DNA of 64,000 bases from Vandiemenella viatica (GCA_031002005.1 CM061914.1:18214148-18278147); one strand, 5' to 3'; positions 43,870 through 54,611 are shown, numbered from the stretch's first letter. Made by a program: numbers and translations. Notes: a model not told the origin generated them from the letters alone.

Positions 43870-44262
43870 AGGGTGCAACGCATTTGACTTGCCCGTATTT
43901 TGAGTTTAATCCAGTGCAGATGAACTTAATTTTCTCGAATGAAATTTGTAGGCCAACGTATTCAGCACATTCATTCAGGTCTTCTGCTTGATCGCAGTGA
44001 TTTCAGCGTCCACTAGTATCGCTGGGTCGTCTGCAGAGGCTAAGCAGTTGATCTTGGTGTCGCGCTTTGTCCGTCCGAGCTGTTCCAGTAGTTTTGGTTT
44101 TTCATTTCTTTCTTCCACTTTCTAAAGACTGTATCCAAGACGAAATTGAAGAGGAGTGGCGACAGTTCACCTCTTGTGGAACGCTGGTTTTGTTTTCGAA
44201 GTGGTCTGATATTTCACTTTGGATTTTGTGTCTGTGAGTGTCTGTTTGATGAGTCCCTGTCC
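43870..44262 (-). pseudogene. LINE reverse transcriptase fragment
   Basis: Minus strand: PLSPLLFNFVLDTVFRKWKK-like words in one frame, and LASADDPAILVDAEITAIKQ (the catalytic FADD region, F changed to S) in another. Then comes ECAEYVGLQISFEKIKF. Usual RT order for a non-LTR element. The upstream part in element sense is cut by the hAT-type MITE at 44271. Confidence 0.7.
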
Positions 44263-44270
44263 TTCTAGGA

Positions 44271-44681
44271 CAGTGTTTCCCAACGTGGGGCCCACGCCCC
44301 ACAGGGGGGCAATTTGGTTTTTTTAGGGGGGCAATTTAGAAATTGACTTGATACGACTTTACCGCTTTCTCATCGGGTTATTTAAATGCAATGCTAGATA
44401 TACGTACAAAATATAGCAAAAAAAGCAAATTCTTAAAAGGATCACACTAAATTGCCATAATAAATCTTTATTAAAAATCTTTTGAATTTGAATTCTAGTA
44501 TTTCATTATATGTTTTTAATTTTACTTACTTTGTTTTATGACAATATTAAAGTGTTTTCTTTCAAAAACCATCCTATATGAGTTTCTTTAATATCAAATA
44601 ATTGTTTTATTAAAAATTATGTATAGGGGGCAAAAAAAAGTTAAAAGTGGGACATGACCCAAAAAAGGTTGGGAAACACTG
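44271..44681. mobile_element. hAT-type MITE with perfect 8-bp duplication
   Basis: 411 bp with 14-bp perfect inverted ends CAGTGTTTCCCAAC / GTTGGGAAACACTG. A perfect 8-bp target-site duplication (ttctagga, 44263-44270 and 44682-44689) flanks it. Subterminal ggggggcaattt words on the left and agggggcaaaaaaaag on the right. A+T-rich interior, no transposase. Probably the youngest MITE here. Confidence 0.92.
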
Positions 44682-44689
44682 TTCTAGGA

Positions 44690-45585
44690 TGACACAGCTG
44701 CCGTATAGGGCCGGTGCTCACTAGGTCCCCGCCCTACACACCATCCCCTACTCACTCCCTTGCCCTTCTCCCACCAAGCAGAAAATGGGGTAAGGTGAAC
44801 CGTCACCTCGTAACATACATAGAGAGATGCGCATAGAAGGTATTGAATTTGGTATACTGTAATTAGTGAACATAAATACGAGTATTAACGACATATTTGG
44901 AAGAATCTTTGGCATCACAGGGCAAACGGGAAGCAGGAATCCTAAGACCAGGGAGAAGAAGGATTAATGAAGGATTGACGACTATACCAGATGAATGAGG
45001 GAGATGAAGGAATATTTTTTTATTGAGGAGACTGAATTGAGTTCGACGAATCATGAACGATAGTTTGACTTATATGACTAAGTTGATTTATGTAAAATAG
45101 ATGCGGCTGCGCCAACGAGAATATGTCGTACAGAAGTTATGTTGAGTTGTTTACATCGTGGACTGGAAGTGATGTAACTAATGTACGATTCAATACACCT
45201 AATATAGAACCTAAGCTGTTTTTATCCTCAAGACAGATAAAAAGAAGTAATTTCAGGATGAGTACAAAGATTCTGTTACAGATTAAAAGATAAAGAGGAA
45301 GATAATTGTTTTTAACCGGAGGGCTAGCGTTTAAATCAATCCTAAGTGTAAAATATGGGGGAAAGTGTAATCGTTCCTATTCGAAACGAAAAAGTAGCGC
45401 TATCGGGGTAAACTAGAATAGTTCCAACCTAGGTTGATAGACAATCTGAGAAATAAAATTGTTAATATGTCAGTAGTTAAGGAGAGAGAGCTAAGATTAT
45501 AAAGTAGTTCCTACCTACGTGATGAAGTGTTTATTTCTATACGAGAAACTATTTATGTACGGGAATCGAAGATAGTTGTTAGACG
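44690..45585. other. no recognisable feature
   Basis: A+T-rich, purine-biased plus strand; nothing identified. Confidence 0.5.
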
Positions 45586-45589
45586 TTTT

Positions 45590-45850
45590 GGTAGCCAGTA
45601 GGAACACGAGTAGCATTTGCGGAGGTTGAGGTTCACACTCCCTTCTCCGGTGCTGCGACACATGGGGCGCAGTGAGCACCACGTCACGTACCTCGCGGTA
45701 CTCATCTAACAGCAGGCTGAGCATTCGGCTGCGATGCAGAATCCTGGACGTCGCACAGACGTGAGCCCTGTCGCGTTGTGACGGAGGCTGAGGAATGCCG
45801 CCGACCCTGTCTGACGTCACAGCCAGTGACCCACATCTCAACACAGTCTG
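45590..45850 (-). other. G+C-rich segment with open frame and donor-like site
   Basis: A 109-codon minus-strand frame (45515-45844) crosses a G+C-rich patch and includes ILHRSRMLSLLLDEYRE directly before a donor-like gag/gtacgtga. I do not recognise the protein and the acceptor side is weak. Candidate exon only. Confidence 0.2.
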
Positions 45851-45929
45851 CGCAAACGGGACTACTGCGTCAATTTCGCCTCGCCTCGCTTTTACTTGAC
45901 AATGTCACTCAGGCGCTTTAGCTTAAAAA

Positions 45930-46745
45930 AATAAAAAACCTCATACAAAAATAAACTACGCCCTTGACATCAAAAAAGCAAATGAGCATTGTTTTGATGT
46001 TTAATTTGTCTTGACGACATTTATTTGGATGGGGTGACAATGACGTCTTCCATTGGCTTGACTCTTGCTTTGTTTCTGGGTCGTAACCATAGCACCGTGG
46101 CTCATCACCTTTGACAGAAAATCTGTATCAATTTCAAGCTGTTGTTTCAAAGCACGACATGTTTCAACTCGACGTTCTTTTTGACTGTCAGTCAGAGCCA
46201 GAGGAACAAACTTGGCAGCAACCCTTTTCACTCCCAAATCTTCGGATAAAATTCGCTGAACCGAGCTCTAAGATAATCCACTAATCTCTGACAGTTGATC
46301 AATTGTCTGTCGACGGTCTGAGAGCACAAGCTCTCGAATTTTTCCTACATTTTCGTCGGTTCGGGCAGTTGATGGACGTCCAGAACGAGGTTTGTCATCA
46401 ATGGACATGTCGCCATTTTTAAGCCGAGCGAACCACTCGTACACTTGAGTTTTTCCCGTAGAGTCATCTTTGTAAGCTGTTTTCAACATTAAAACAGTTT
46501 CAGCAGCATTTTTACTGAGTAGAAAACAAAATTTCATAGTTGCTCGTTGTTCACTTTAACTTGCCATCACCAAAAACGAAACAATAACAAAAGAGCGCTA
46601 GCAAAAACAATCACTGCAGATTAACAGAACAAGCCAGGTTGACAGCACAGGCGACACTGAACTGACAATGAGTTGCGCTATAAACGCCTAGCGGCATGAA
46701 CGCGTACTACACTAGCTCCGCCCACGGCGATGCTATTCCGCTCCA
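45930..46745 (-). mobile_element. truncated mariner element
   Basis: Minus strand: a 5' untranslated part (46560-46745), the transposase start near 46559 with an in-frame TAA at codon 4 (MAS then stop then SEQRATMK), a well-preserved N-terminal half, then a jump to unrelated A+T-rich DNA. The 3' half and its TIR are missing or unrecognised. Confidence 0.7.
46000..46559 (-). pseudogene. mariner transposase N-terminal part
   Basis: Reads FCFLLSKNAAETVLMLKTAY (start of the first helix-turn-helix), GKTQVYEWFARLKNG, DKPRSGRPSTARTDENV (linker), QLSEISGLS. It then continues past a stop with the second helix-turn-helix (SSVQRILSEDLGVKRVAAK) and ALKQQLEIDTDFLSKV. Just after, GDE-x2-CYGYDPETKQ, the region of the first catalytic Asp, lies in another frame. 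The second and third catalytic residues are absent. DNA-binding part only, with at least two stops and one frameshift. Confidence 0.88.
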
Positions 46746-46916
46746 ACAACACGCACTACCAGCGCACGAGGGGGAGACTGTACTCGCAATTACAGTCCGT
46801 ACGGCCTCGCATCATTTAACAAATATTTTCGTACAACTTCGTAATAATTAGGCTATCGCAATAGTGGAACTGCTGCTAAGGTGGGTACACATCAGTACGA
46901 GGCAACGCTCGAACGG

Positions 46917-46998
46917 GACCGAGGCGAGGCGAGGCGAGGCGAGGCGAGGCGAGGCGAGGCGAGGTGAGGCGAGGCGAGGCGAGGTGAGGCGAGGCGTA
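46917..46998 (+). repeat. (CGAGG)n pentanucleotide array
   Basis: About 16 units of cgagg/cgagg-t variants. Preceded by gtacacatcagtacgaggca (46886-46905), whose reverse complement-like partner sits at about 51385-51412 beside a shorter cgcctcgcctcg run. Confidence 0.95.
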
Positions 46999-47181
46999 TG
47001 GACACTCTGGTGCTGTGAGTTGAAACGTGTGTGTGGATCGCGGTGACAGTTCAGCAGTGGCTAGTACTGCATTCACAGTGATTACTAAGTTTAGTTAAAG
47101 AGAGAAATAAAAGACGGTGGTGGCCACCTACTCTTTATTGGAACAAAAAGCTCACTAGTGGTAAATTATTTTTAAACAGTA

Positions 47182-47191
47182 TGATGGAAGA
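47182..47191. repeat. RTE target-site duplication, left copy
   Basis: tgatggaaga, repeated exactly at 50328-50337 immediately after the A tail. Confidence 0.8.
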
Positions 47192-47439
47192 TCAGGACAC
47201 CCTCTTGCCCTTGGGGTTGGAAACGGCCCCTAAAGGCGGATGAATCAGAAATGATCAACGGCATGGGGATGCAGAAGGCAACGGGAAACCACTGCATTAA
47301 ATACCCAAAGGGTATCCCGAGGACATGTAATCCTCTCAAATTACATATATCATGATGGCTTCTTCCTGGGTAAAATATTCCGGAGGTAAAATAGTCCCCC
47401 AATCGGATCTCCGGGTGGAGACTGCTCAGGGAGGAGTCA

Positions 47440-48077
47440 TCAGAATGGATAGAAACATTCTACGAGTCGGAGCGTGGAATGTTAGAAGTCTGAATAGGGC
47501 AGGTAGGTTAGAAAACTTAAAAAGGGAGATGGAACAACTTAAGTTAGATGTTGTTCGGATTAGTGAGATTAAGTGGAAGGACGCACAGGATTTCTGGTAT
47601 GGGGAACACAGGATAATTAGCACACAAGCTGTCAATGGAATCACTGGTGTAGGATTTGTAATGAACAAGAAAGTATGGAAACAGGTGACTTATTATGAAC
47701 TGTTTAGTGACAGGATAATTTTGATGAGGTTAGAAACTAAGCCCATCCCAACCACATTAGTACAAGTGTACATGCCAATGTCACAGGAAGATGACGATGA
47801 AATATAAAAAATATATGCCGAAATTGAAGAATTAATCCAATATGTGACGGGGGAGGAAAATCTAATAATCATGGGTGATTGCAATGCAATACTGGGAGAA
47901 GGAATAGAGGGGAATACTGTAGGAAGTTTTGGTCTAGGAGAAAGAAATGAGCAAGGAAGCAGGTTGCTAGAATTTTGTGAAAGATATAAGTTAGTAGTGG
48001 CAAACACACTGTTTAAGACCATGGAAGAAGAACATACACCTGGAAACGTCCTGGGGATACAGGCAGATATCATCTAG
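47440..48077 (+). pseudogene. RTE apurinic-type endonuclease domain
   Basis: Endonuclease that nicks target DNA to prime reverse transcription. Visible motifs: VGAWNVRSLNRAGRLENLK (start), LDVVRISEIKWK (catalytic E), GVGFVMNKK, LVQVYMP, ENLIIMGDCNA (GDxN motif), SRLLEFCERYKLVVANT. The domain's last part, DxDH (DIDSDHNLI), falls in the next segment after a frameshift near 48025. One stop at 47805. Catalytic residues otherwise look present. Confidence 0.85.
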
Positions 48078-48085
48078 ATTATATC

Positions 48086-48544
48086 ATGCTCAAACAGAGA
48101 TTCAGGAATCAAGTTCTAGACTGTAAAGCGTACCCAGGAGGAGACATAGACTCTGACCATAATTTGATAATAATGAAGTGCAGGCTGAAATTTAAGCGAA
48201 TAAGGAAGCAGTATAAACAAAACAGACTAGAAGTGAATAAACTGAAAGAATCTAGCACAAGAGAAAAATTTTCAGAACTGGTAGACTTAGGTCTAAGAAG
48301 TAACTCTGAAAGGAGCTCAACCGACGACGAATGGAATGCATTAAAGACTGAAATAATGAAAGCTGGTAAAGAAACATTAGGCTTTAGGGAACAAGCTGCC
48401 CGAAAACCTTGGATCACAGAGGAAATTCTGGAGCTGATGGATCAGAGAAGAAGGTACAAACATGCTCAGGATGAAGCAGGAAAAGAGCAGTACAGGCAAG
48501 TTAGAAATCAAATAAATAGGAAATGCAAAATAGCAAAAGAATGA
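48086..48544 (+). pseudogene. RTE endonuclease end and linker
   Basis: Continues the element protein in a shifted frame: LKQRFRNQVLDCKAYPGGDI, SDHNLIIMKCRLKFKRI, then the linker with ARKPWITEEILELMDQRRRY and RNQINRKCKIAKE up to the stop at 48542. Positively charged linker typical of RTE-like proteins before the RT. Confidence 0.85.
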
Positions 48545-49393
48545 TGGCTACAAGAAAAGTGTGAAGATATATAAAAGGAAATGGTTGTAGGTAAAGTAGA
48601 TGTTGCATATAGAAAGATCAAACAGCATTTTGGAGAAATGAAGAAAAGAGGTATGAACATTAAAGCTGCCGTTGGGAAACCTCTTTTAAGCTCAGAAGAT
48701 TGAGCTAACCGATGGAAAGGATACATTGAGAAACTGTATGTTGGGGACGACTTGAACAATAGTGTAATGGAAAAGGAAGGCGATGTCGACATTGATGACT
48801 TAGGAGATCCCGTTTTGAAAACAGAATTTAATAAACCTCTGAATGACTTGAAAGCAAATAAGGCAGCTGGAATTGATGAGATCCCTGCAGAACTTCTTAA
48901 ATCCCTAGGAGAGGAAGGAATCGAAAGATTATTCAAGCTGATATTAAAAAGTTATGAAACAGGAGAAATTCCAACAGATTTTAATAAAAATATCATCTTC
49001 ACACTTCCAAAGAAAGCACAAGCCGACAAATGTGAAAATTATCGCGCCATTAGTCTAAGAACACATGCTTCAAAATTATTGACCAGAATAATATACAGAA
49101 GGATTGAAAGGATAGTAGAAGAGATTGTAGGTGAAGATCAATTCAGGTTTAGGAAAAATCGCGGTACAAGGGAAGCAATTCTGGCTTTAAGATTAATACT
49201 TGAAGGGCCGATCAAGAAAAACAAAGATACTTATATGGCATTTGTTGATTTAGAAAAAGCTTTTGATAATGTTAGGTGGGACAAAATGTTCAAAATTTTA
49301 AAGAAGTCAGGTCTAAAGTATCGAGATAGAAGAATACTCTATAAACTATATAAGAATCAAGTGGTTGTAATAAAAGTAGAGAATCGCGAATAA
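48545..49393 (+). pseudogene. RTE reverse transcriptase, N-terminal half
   Basis: After stops near 48574 and 48702, the frame gives NKAAGIDEIPAELLKSLGEE, IIFTLPKKAQADKCENYRAI, SLRTHASKLLTRIIYRRIE, DQFRFRKNRGTREAIL, and MAFVDLEKAFDNVRWDKMF (motif A with the first catalytic Asp). It stops at 49391, just before the motif B region, which is deleted. Confidence 0.88.
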
Positions 49394-49495
49394 CATGCAT
49401 CAGTTAAAAAGGGTGTGAGACAACTTGTATGTAGAGGAAGCAATGAAGAAAGTCAAATAAAAATTTCCATGTGGCATAAGTTTTCAGGGAGAAAA

Positions 49496-50285
49496 AATCA
49501 GTGTGCTACGATTTGCTGATGACATTGTCTTGTTAGCAGAGAGGGCTGAGGATATTGAGAAGTTACTGACTGGCATGAACAAAATACTAAAGGAAGGTTT
49601 TGGACTGAATATAAATCAAAGTAAGACAAAAGTAATGAAATGTAGCAGAAATGATACCAATACTAGTACATTAAATATAAAAATAGGATCGAATGCAATA
49701 GGAGAAGTAAGTGAATTATGTTATTTGTGGAAGTAAAATTACAACCGATGGCCGAAGCAAGAATGATGTTAAAAGCAGAATAGCACTTGCAAAAAGAGCC
49801 TTCATGAAAAAGAGAAACCTTTTAGTTTCAAAAATTGATCTAGGAATTAGTAAGAACTTTTTAAAACTCTTTGTGTGGAGCACAACACTTTATGGTAGCG
49901 AAACATGGACTTTAGGAATACCGGAAATAAAGAAGATTGAAGCATTTGAAATATGGGGCTACAGAAGAATGCTGAAAATTAAGTAGAAAGACAAAGTAAG
50001 AAATGAACAAGTTTTGGCAATGATGGGTGAGAAAAGAAGTTTGTGGAAGAAGCTTACGGAAAGAAGAGACAGGCTGGTTGATCATATTTTGAGACATGCT
50101 GGATTGGTTAATTTGTTAGTGGAGGGAACAGTCGAAAGTAAGAACTGTAGAGGAAGACAGAGATTAGAATATATTAAACAGATAATTGAGGACGTGGGCT
50201 GTAAAGGGTATGTAGAAATGAAGAGGTAGAGGTTAGCACAGGATAGGAAGGGATGGAGGATTGCATCAAACCAGTCGAAACACTG
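49496..50285 (+). pseudogene. RTE reverse transcriptase, C-terminal half and tail
   Basis: Starts at VLRFADDIVLLAERAEDIEK (catalytic ADD), then GFGLNINQSKTKVMKCSRN and GEVSELCYL. After a frame change comes SKITTDGRSKNDVKSRIALA, WSTTLYGSETWTL, IWGYRRMLKIK, stop, MMGEKRSLWKKLTERRDR, ILRHAGLVNLL, NCRGRQRLEYIKQIIEDVG and a last block aggaagggatggaggattgc. Fragments of this 3' end also occur at 28140 (minus), 30835, 31668, 61255 and 62930 (minus). Confidence 0.88.
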
Positions 50286-50288
50286 ACG

Positions 50289-50293
<5 letters not shown>

Positions 50294-50327
<34 letters not shown>
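50294..50327 (+). repeat. A34 tail of the RTE element
   Basis: 34 uninterrupted A residues ending at the duplicated tgatggaaga. Confidence 0.97.
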
Positions 50328-50329
<2 letters not shown>

Positions 50330-50337
50330 ATGGAAGA

Positions 50338-51330
50338 AGACGAAAGTCGCCATATTCGAAACTTTTCAGAAATGTCATCCACTGACTATATATTTTTATT
50401 ACATTTGGAACACTTGCTGAGGGGAGTGCCTGCTAAAAGACTCCTTGGAAGTACTACTTTGTAGGAGGAGAAAGTAAGAAGGGGGTGCAAAATTACAGAC
50501 AACATCAGAGAAAACGGAAACTACATTGATCTTAAGAGAAAGGCAGAACACAGACAGGAGAGCAGTCATGTGGAAACCTGCCTTAGCTCAGATCACTGAT
50601 GGTGATGACACTGATGGTGATGATTCGGGAGAATGTTTCGAAGAATGATACAAATTTCCCAAAAGCAGTGACCGCTGAAGAAAGGTTAGCCGTAACACTG
50701 AGATACTGCCAACTGCTGATTCATCTGCAATATGTTTTCAATGTATCGAAGCAGCTATTTGAAGAAATAAACTAGAAGTATGCAGAGCTATATAAATCTT
50801 TTACAATCGTAAAAATGGAGAATAATGCCGACTAACAATGGAAGCGTTTTGGTTTCCAGAAGAGAGCTAGGACATTCTGAGACACTGTAATTTGTGATTC
50901 GTTGTTAATTTCGATATTTTGGGAAGACAAATGTTGTGTTTCGTCATTAAAAAAAGTTAGTCTCTTCTCTAATAAGTGCAATTATTTCGCGCCATGCATC
51001 CTCTTTTTTTATCGCATTATGATAAAGTTTATCGTTGTCCTTCTTCCACAATGTGGGACGTCTTTCATACTATTTAATAAAAGAGAACACTTTTTCACTG
51101 TCCGAACTCATGATTAAAAACTGAACAAAAAACCTTAACTGGAATATAGTGGTTTTATTTAATTCCAACGCACAGTGTGTTTAAACCATGACTGAGTGCC
51201 AACGTGGCAGCGTGAACGAGGAAGGCAGACGCGCGACTGTGAACACCCGTCCCCTCAGCTGGCGGCGCACCCCACAATTCTCTTTGAAGTACCGATGCGG
51301 GGTGAATGGCGTTCGTACTGCCTCGGTTTC
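50338..51330. other. no recognisable feature
   Basis: G+C content rises after 51180. No domain or repeat recognised. Confidence 0.5.
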
Positions 51331-51334
51331 CCGC

Positions 51335-51420
51335 GCCTCGGCTACACACTGGTATGCTCGCCTCGCCTCGGAGCCGTACGTGCGTTGCCTCGTACTGCTG
51401 TGTGCCCGCTTTTAGGTAAT
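51335..51420 (-). repeat. inverted partner of the CGAGG region
   Basis: Contains cgcctcgcctcgg and tgcgttgcctcgtactg, then gtgtgcccgctttta. On the minus strand this matches the entry into the CGAGG array at 46876-46935. Confidence 0.6.
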
Positions 51421-51424
51421 GAAA

Positions 51425-52028
51425 AACAAGGAAGGACGGAGAAAATAACCCATCACTTACAACAGGAGCGCCAGAACGAACACACAACAATTTTTCGGCC
51501 AAAAATCTTCATCCTAAGGCGATAGGGCGAGTCACGTGACTGCACCAAGTTGAGTGCCGTGTTATCAGTGATATTGCGAACATTGCTTACTTTTAATTGT
51601 GATGCCTCGATTAAAATAATGACCTACACTGAAGTTTAAGTTCACGTTATCTTCATATTTTAGTGCTCTGCCAAATTTAGGAAAAGGTCCCAAGTGCGGC
51701 ATCGTACTTACTGAACCTGTTTCATAACACGGAAACAAATACCCAGCGCTGAAAACTTGCGAAATTTTTGCAGATGACAGAGAAGGCAGCAAATAGAGAA
51801 AATATGAAAAAAATAAAGAGAAGAAGGATAACTGAGATAATAAAGTGCTAAAATGAATGAAGACAAGCATCGTTTGAAAAAGAGATGAAGGGAGACAGAA
51901 AGAAAAGACTGGGGAAGAGGAAGGTAGACGAAGAGACAAGATAATAAAAGCGAATACAGCAAGAGGACACCGCTGGGGATATCAGGTGACCGCCAGTTCA
52001 TTCACTGCTGACATCGCGATAGTGTGAT
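51425..52028. other. unassigned, purine-rich at 51760-51950
   Basis: Strongly A/G-biased plus strand (agagaagaaggata, gaagagacaagata). The minus-strand frames here are low-complexity artefacts of the bias. Confidence 0.5.
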
Positions 52029-53028
52029 NNNNNNNNNNNNNNNNNNNNNNNNNNNNNNNNNNNNNNNNNNNNNNNNNNNNNNNNNNNNNNNNNNNNNNNN
52101 NNNNNNNNNNNNNNNNNNNNNNNNNNNNNNNNNNNNNNNNNNNNNNNNNNNNNNNNNNNNNNNNNNNNNNNNNNNNNNNNNNNNNNNNNNNNNNNNNNNN
52201 NNNNNNNNNNNNNNNNNNNNNNNNNNNNNNNNNNNNNNNNNNNNNNNNNNNNNNNNNNNNNNNNNNNNNNNNNNNNNNNNNNNNNNNNNNNNNNNNNNNN
52301 NNNNNNNNNNNNNNNNNNNNNNNNNNNNNNNNNNNNNNNNNNNNNNNNNNNNNNNNNNNNNNNNNNNNNNNNNNNNNNNNNNNNNNNNNNNNNNNNNNNN
52401 NNNNNNNNNNNNNNNNNNNNNNNNNNNNNNNNNNNNNNNNNNNNNNNNNNNNNNNNNNNNNNNNNNNNNNNNNNNNNNNNNNNNNNNNNNNNNNNNNNNN
52501 NNNNNNNNNNNNNNNNNNNNNNNNNNNNNNNNNNNNNNNNNNNNNNNNNNNNNNNNNNNNNNNNNNNNNNNNNNNNNNNNNNNNNNNNNNNNNNNNNNNN
52601 NNNNNNNNNNNNNNNNNNNNNNNNNNNNNNNNNNNNNNNNNNNNNNNNNNNNNNNNNNNNNNNNNNNNNNNNNNNNNNNNNNNNNNNNNNNNNNNNNNNN
52701 NNNNNNNNNNNNNNNNNNNNNNNNNNNNNNNNNNNNNNNNNNNNNNNNNNNNNNNNNNNNNNNNNNNNNNNNNNNNNNNNNNNNNNNNNNNNNNNNNNNN
52801 NNNNNNNNNNNNNNNNNNNNNNNNNNNNNNNNNNNNNNNNNNNNNNNNNNNNNNNNNNNNNNNNNNNNNNNNNNNNNNNNNNNNNNNNNNNNNNNNNNNN
52901 NNNNNNNNNNNNNNNNNNNNNNNNNNNNNNNNNNNNNNNNNNNNNNNNNNNNNNNNNNNNNNNNNNNNNNNNNNNNNNNNNNNNNNNNNNNNNNNNNNNN
53001 NNNNNNNNNNNNNNNNNNNNNNNNNNNN
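52029..53028. other. assembly gap, 1,000 N
   Basis: Exactly 1,000 N, a standard scaffold spacer, so true distance is unknown. Translations across it are meaningless. Confidence 1.
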
Positions 53029-53500
53029 GGTCTTCTGCTGGCATATCACTTGTCCGTCACAGGTTAGCTGTCCCGTATGGAGGTACGGCCTTCATAGTTC
53101 CACTTTCTGCGTGCTATGCTCCCGCGTTGGACTCCCACCTTTAAACTCGGTTTTGAAGCCATTTTTAGAGTGCAGGACACTCGCTAGCTGCGTGCCTTCT
53201 GGCAGGCCAGCCCATGTTCTGGCAGGTTACTCTCCGTTTCCGTCCAGTTGTCATGGAATAATTGTTGCAAATGGAAATTCTTATTGCAACGTGATCCCCA
53301 TTACCCGCACACATCTTTCTACTACGTTTTTTCACAGGCATCATATTTCGCACACTTATTTTTTACTTTTGCTTATTTTTCCTTTTATCCACGCAATTAA
53401 TTCTTAACATCCTTCCAAAGCATGACATTTATGCACGTCTCAAACATAGTGCTTATTGACTCTACAATCTATTTTTCTTCTGCATTTACGGCTCGTCTAC
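53029..53500. other. no recognisable feature
   Basis: A 98-codon plus-strand frame (53111-53407) resembles nothing known. Confidence 0.45.
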
Positions 53501-53504
53501 GTCA

Positions 53505-53640
53505 GGATGATTAAAGGCGATAAAGGACTAGGGACAAGCAACGTGAAGGAATTCGTCCATCGCCTCTTTGATGGAACTATCGCGGAACTCGTCTCGAGTG
53601 ATTTAGTGAAACCATAGAAAACCGAAATTTGGATATCTAC
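53505..53640 (-). mobile_element. SINE body fragment (family 1)
   Basis: Minus strand: cggttttctatggtttcac, taaatcactcgagacgag and a ttccttcacgttgcttgtcc tail. Matches the family 1 SINE body; the tRNA-like head is missing. Confidence 0.6.
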
Positions 53641-53644
53641 AATC

Positions 53645-54070
53645 CACGTTTAACAGCCATAGAAATCCAATTTGCATATAGTTTTCATTCATTTTTCCGT
53701 TAACTTTAAGCTAGTGTCGTTGTTGGAGATGCGCAGTTTTCTCCATTTATTGACGTGAAAATTTTCTTGGTTTATCCCACTTCCACACAAATTGATTTTG
53801 CACCTGATTTTGTAAAATGTAGTATCGGTATCAAATAATAACTCTCGCCTCTTTAAATGGGTAACTTGTAAACAAAAATGACACATGAAATACACAGTTC
53901 TCACACAAACGATTCAAGCCAGTTTCATTTATTATTTCACCATCAAACTAAACTACTCAACGGAAGTTGAAAGTCCATTCATGTTTTTTGGAGTGCTATT
54001 CCTACTCTCATAACGGTAGCATTTGCCTGCCTCGAGTATAGATTGCGGTAACGCTATCGATAGCGCCTCT
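53645..54070. other. no recognisable feature
   Basis: Includes a tatcgata word at about 54056, the sequence of the DRE promoter motif in flies; a single copy proves nothing. Confidence 0.4.
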
Positions 54071-54073
54071 CAC

Positions 54074-54198
54074 CTGCAGCTGGGCGACGTGGCGATAGCA
54101 GCCCCGGGCTGCGTGTCTTCCCATGGGAGGATCTTCCAGGAACTGGACTGAACAGCTGATACGGCGAGCAAAGTCCAGCCTCGCCGTCACGCAAACTG
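54074..54198 (-). other. candidate host exon (125 nt) of an unknown gene
   Basis: On the minus strand, an acceptor-like ttatcgctgttcctag is followed by 125 nt open in two frames, then ctgcag/gtgagag, close to the ideal donor. One frame reads SPYQLFSPVPGRSSHGK and later SPGLLSPRRPAA, which looks like a disordered, proline- and serine-rich segment. It is G+C-rich against an A+T-rich background. No neighbouring exon, so support is thin. Confidence 0.25.
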
Positions 54199-54199
54199 C

Positions 54200-54610
54200 T
54201 AGGAACAGCGATAACCAGTCACCCTCACAATCGATAACCGCCTCGACGAGGCGTAGCAATCGATAGCGCCACGTAGTGTCCGACAATCCATAATTTATTC
54301 GCTATATCCCACCACCAGCCATATTTCACCCATCCGACATTTAACTCTTTACGATAGTAACAAATTTGTATTTTTTCTGTTTGCCTCCCTGCTGGAGTTG
54401 TTATTGGAATGAGATTTAAAGTGACGATTTTGATACGGGTATAATTATTGAACGAAAACTACCATTACTTTGGTGGTCAAAATCTAGCAGCAACCAACCC
54501 AGTTACAATAGTACTAAACCAAAAAAAAAAAGGAATGTTCAAAGAGGGAGAAAAGAAATTGTAGATAAAAATGATGAAAATTCTCCAAACAGCGGAGCTC
54601 ACAGGCAGGT
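54200..54610. other. no recognisable feature
   Basis: Nothing identified apart from a short A run at about 54521. Confidence 0.45.
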
Positions 54611-54611
54611 A

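Larger units (their letters stand above)
47192..50327 (+). mobile_element. RTE-like LINE with A tail and target-site duplication
   Basis: 3.1-kb non-LTR retrotransposon bounded by tgatggaaga on both sides and ending in a 34-A tail. A short 5' untranslated region (47192-47440) precedes an endonuclease, an RT and a C-terminal tail. The protein belongs to the RTE-like group often mis-named craniofacial development protein 2. At least nine lesions break the frame: stops near 47805, 48542, 48574, 48702, 49391 and 49984, frameshifts near 48025 and 49725, and a deletion at about 49400-49490 that removes the GCPLSP motif. Confidence 0.88.

Noticed and set aside
46917..46998. CRISPR-like array
   Set aside because: Simple pentanucleotide tandem repeat with no spacers, in a eukaryotic context.
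52029..53028. Structural feature at the gap edges
   Set aside because: Nothing can be inferred from N; flanks show no matching repeats.
51982..53067. Three open frames of about 350 codons
   Set aside because: They are translations of the N gap.
54056..54063. DRE promoter motif tatcgata
   Set aside because: A single 8-bp word expected by chance in A+T-rich DNA; no promoter context.
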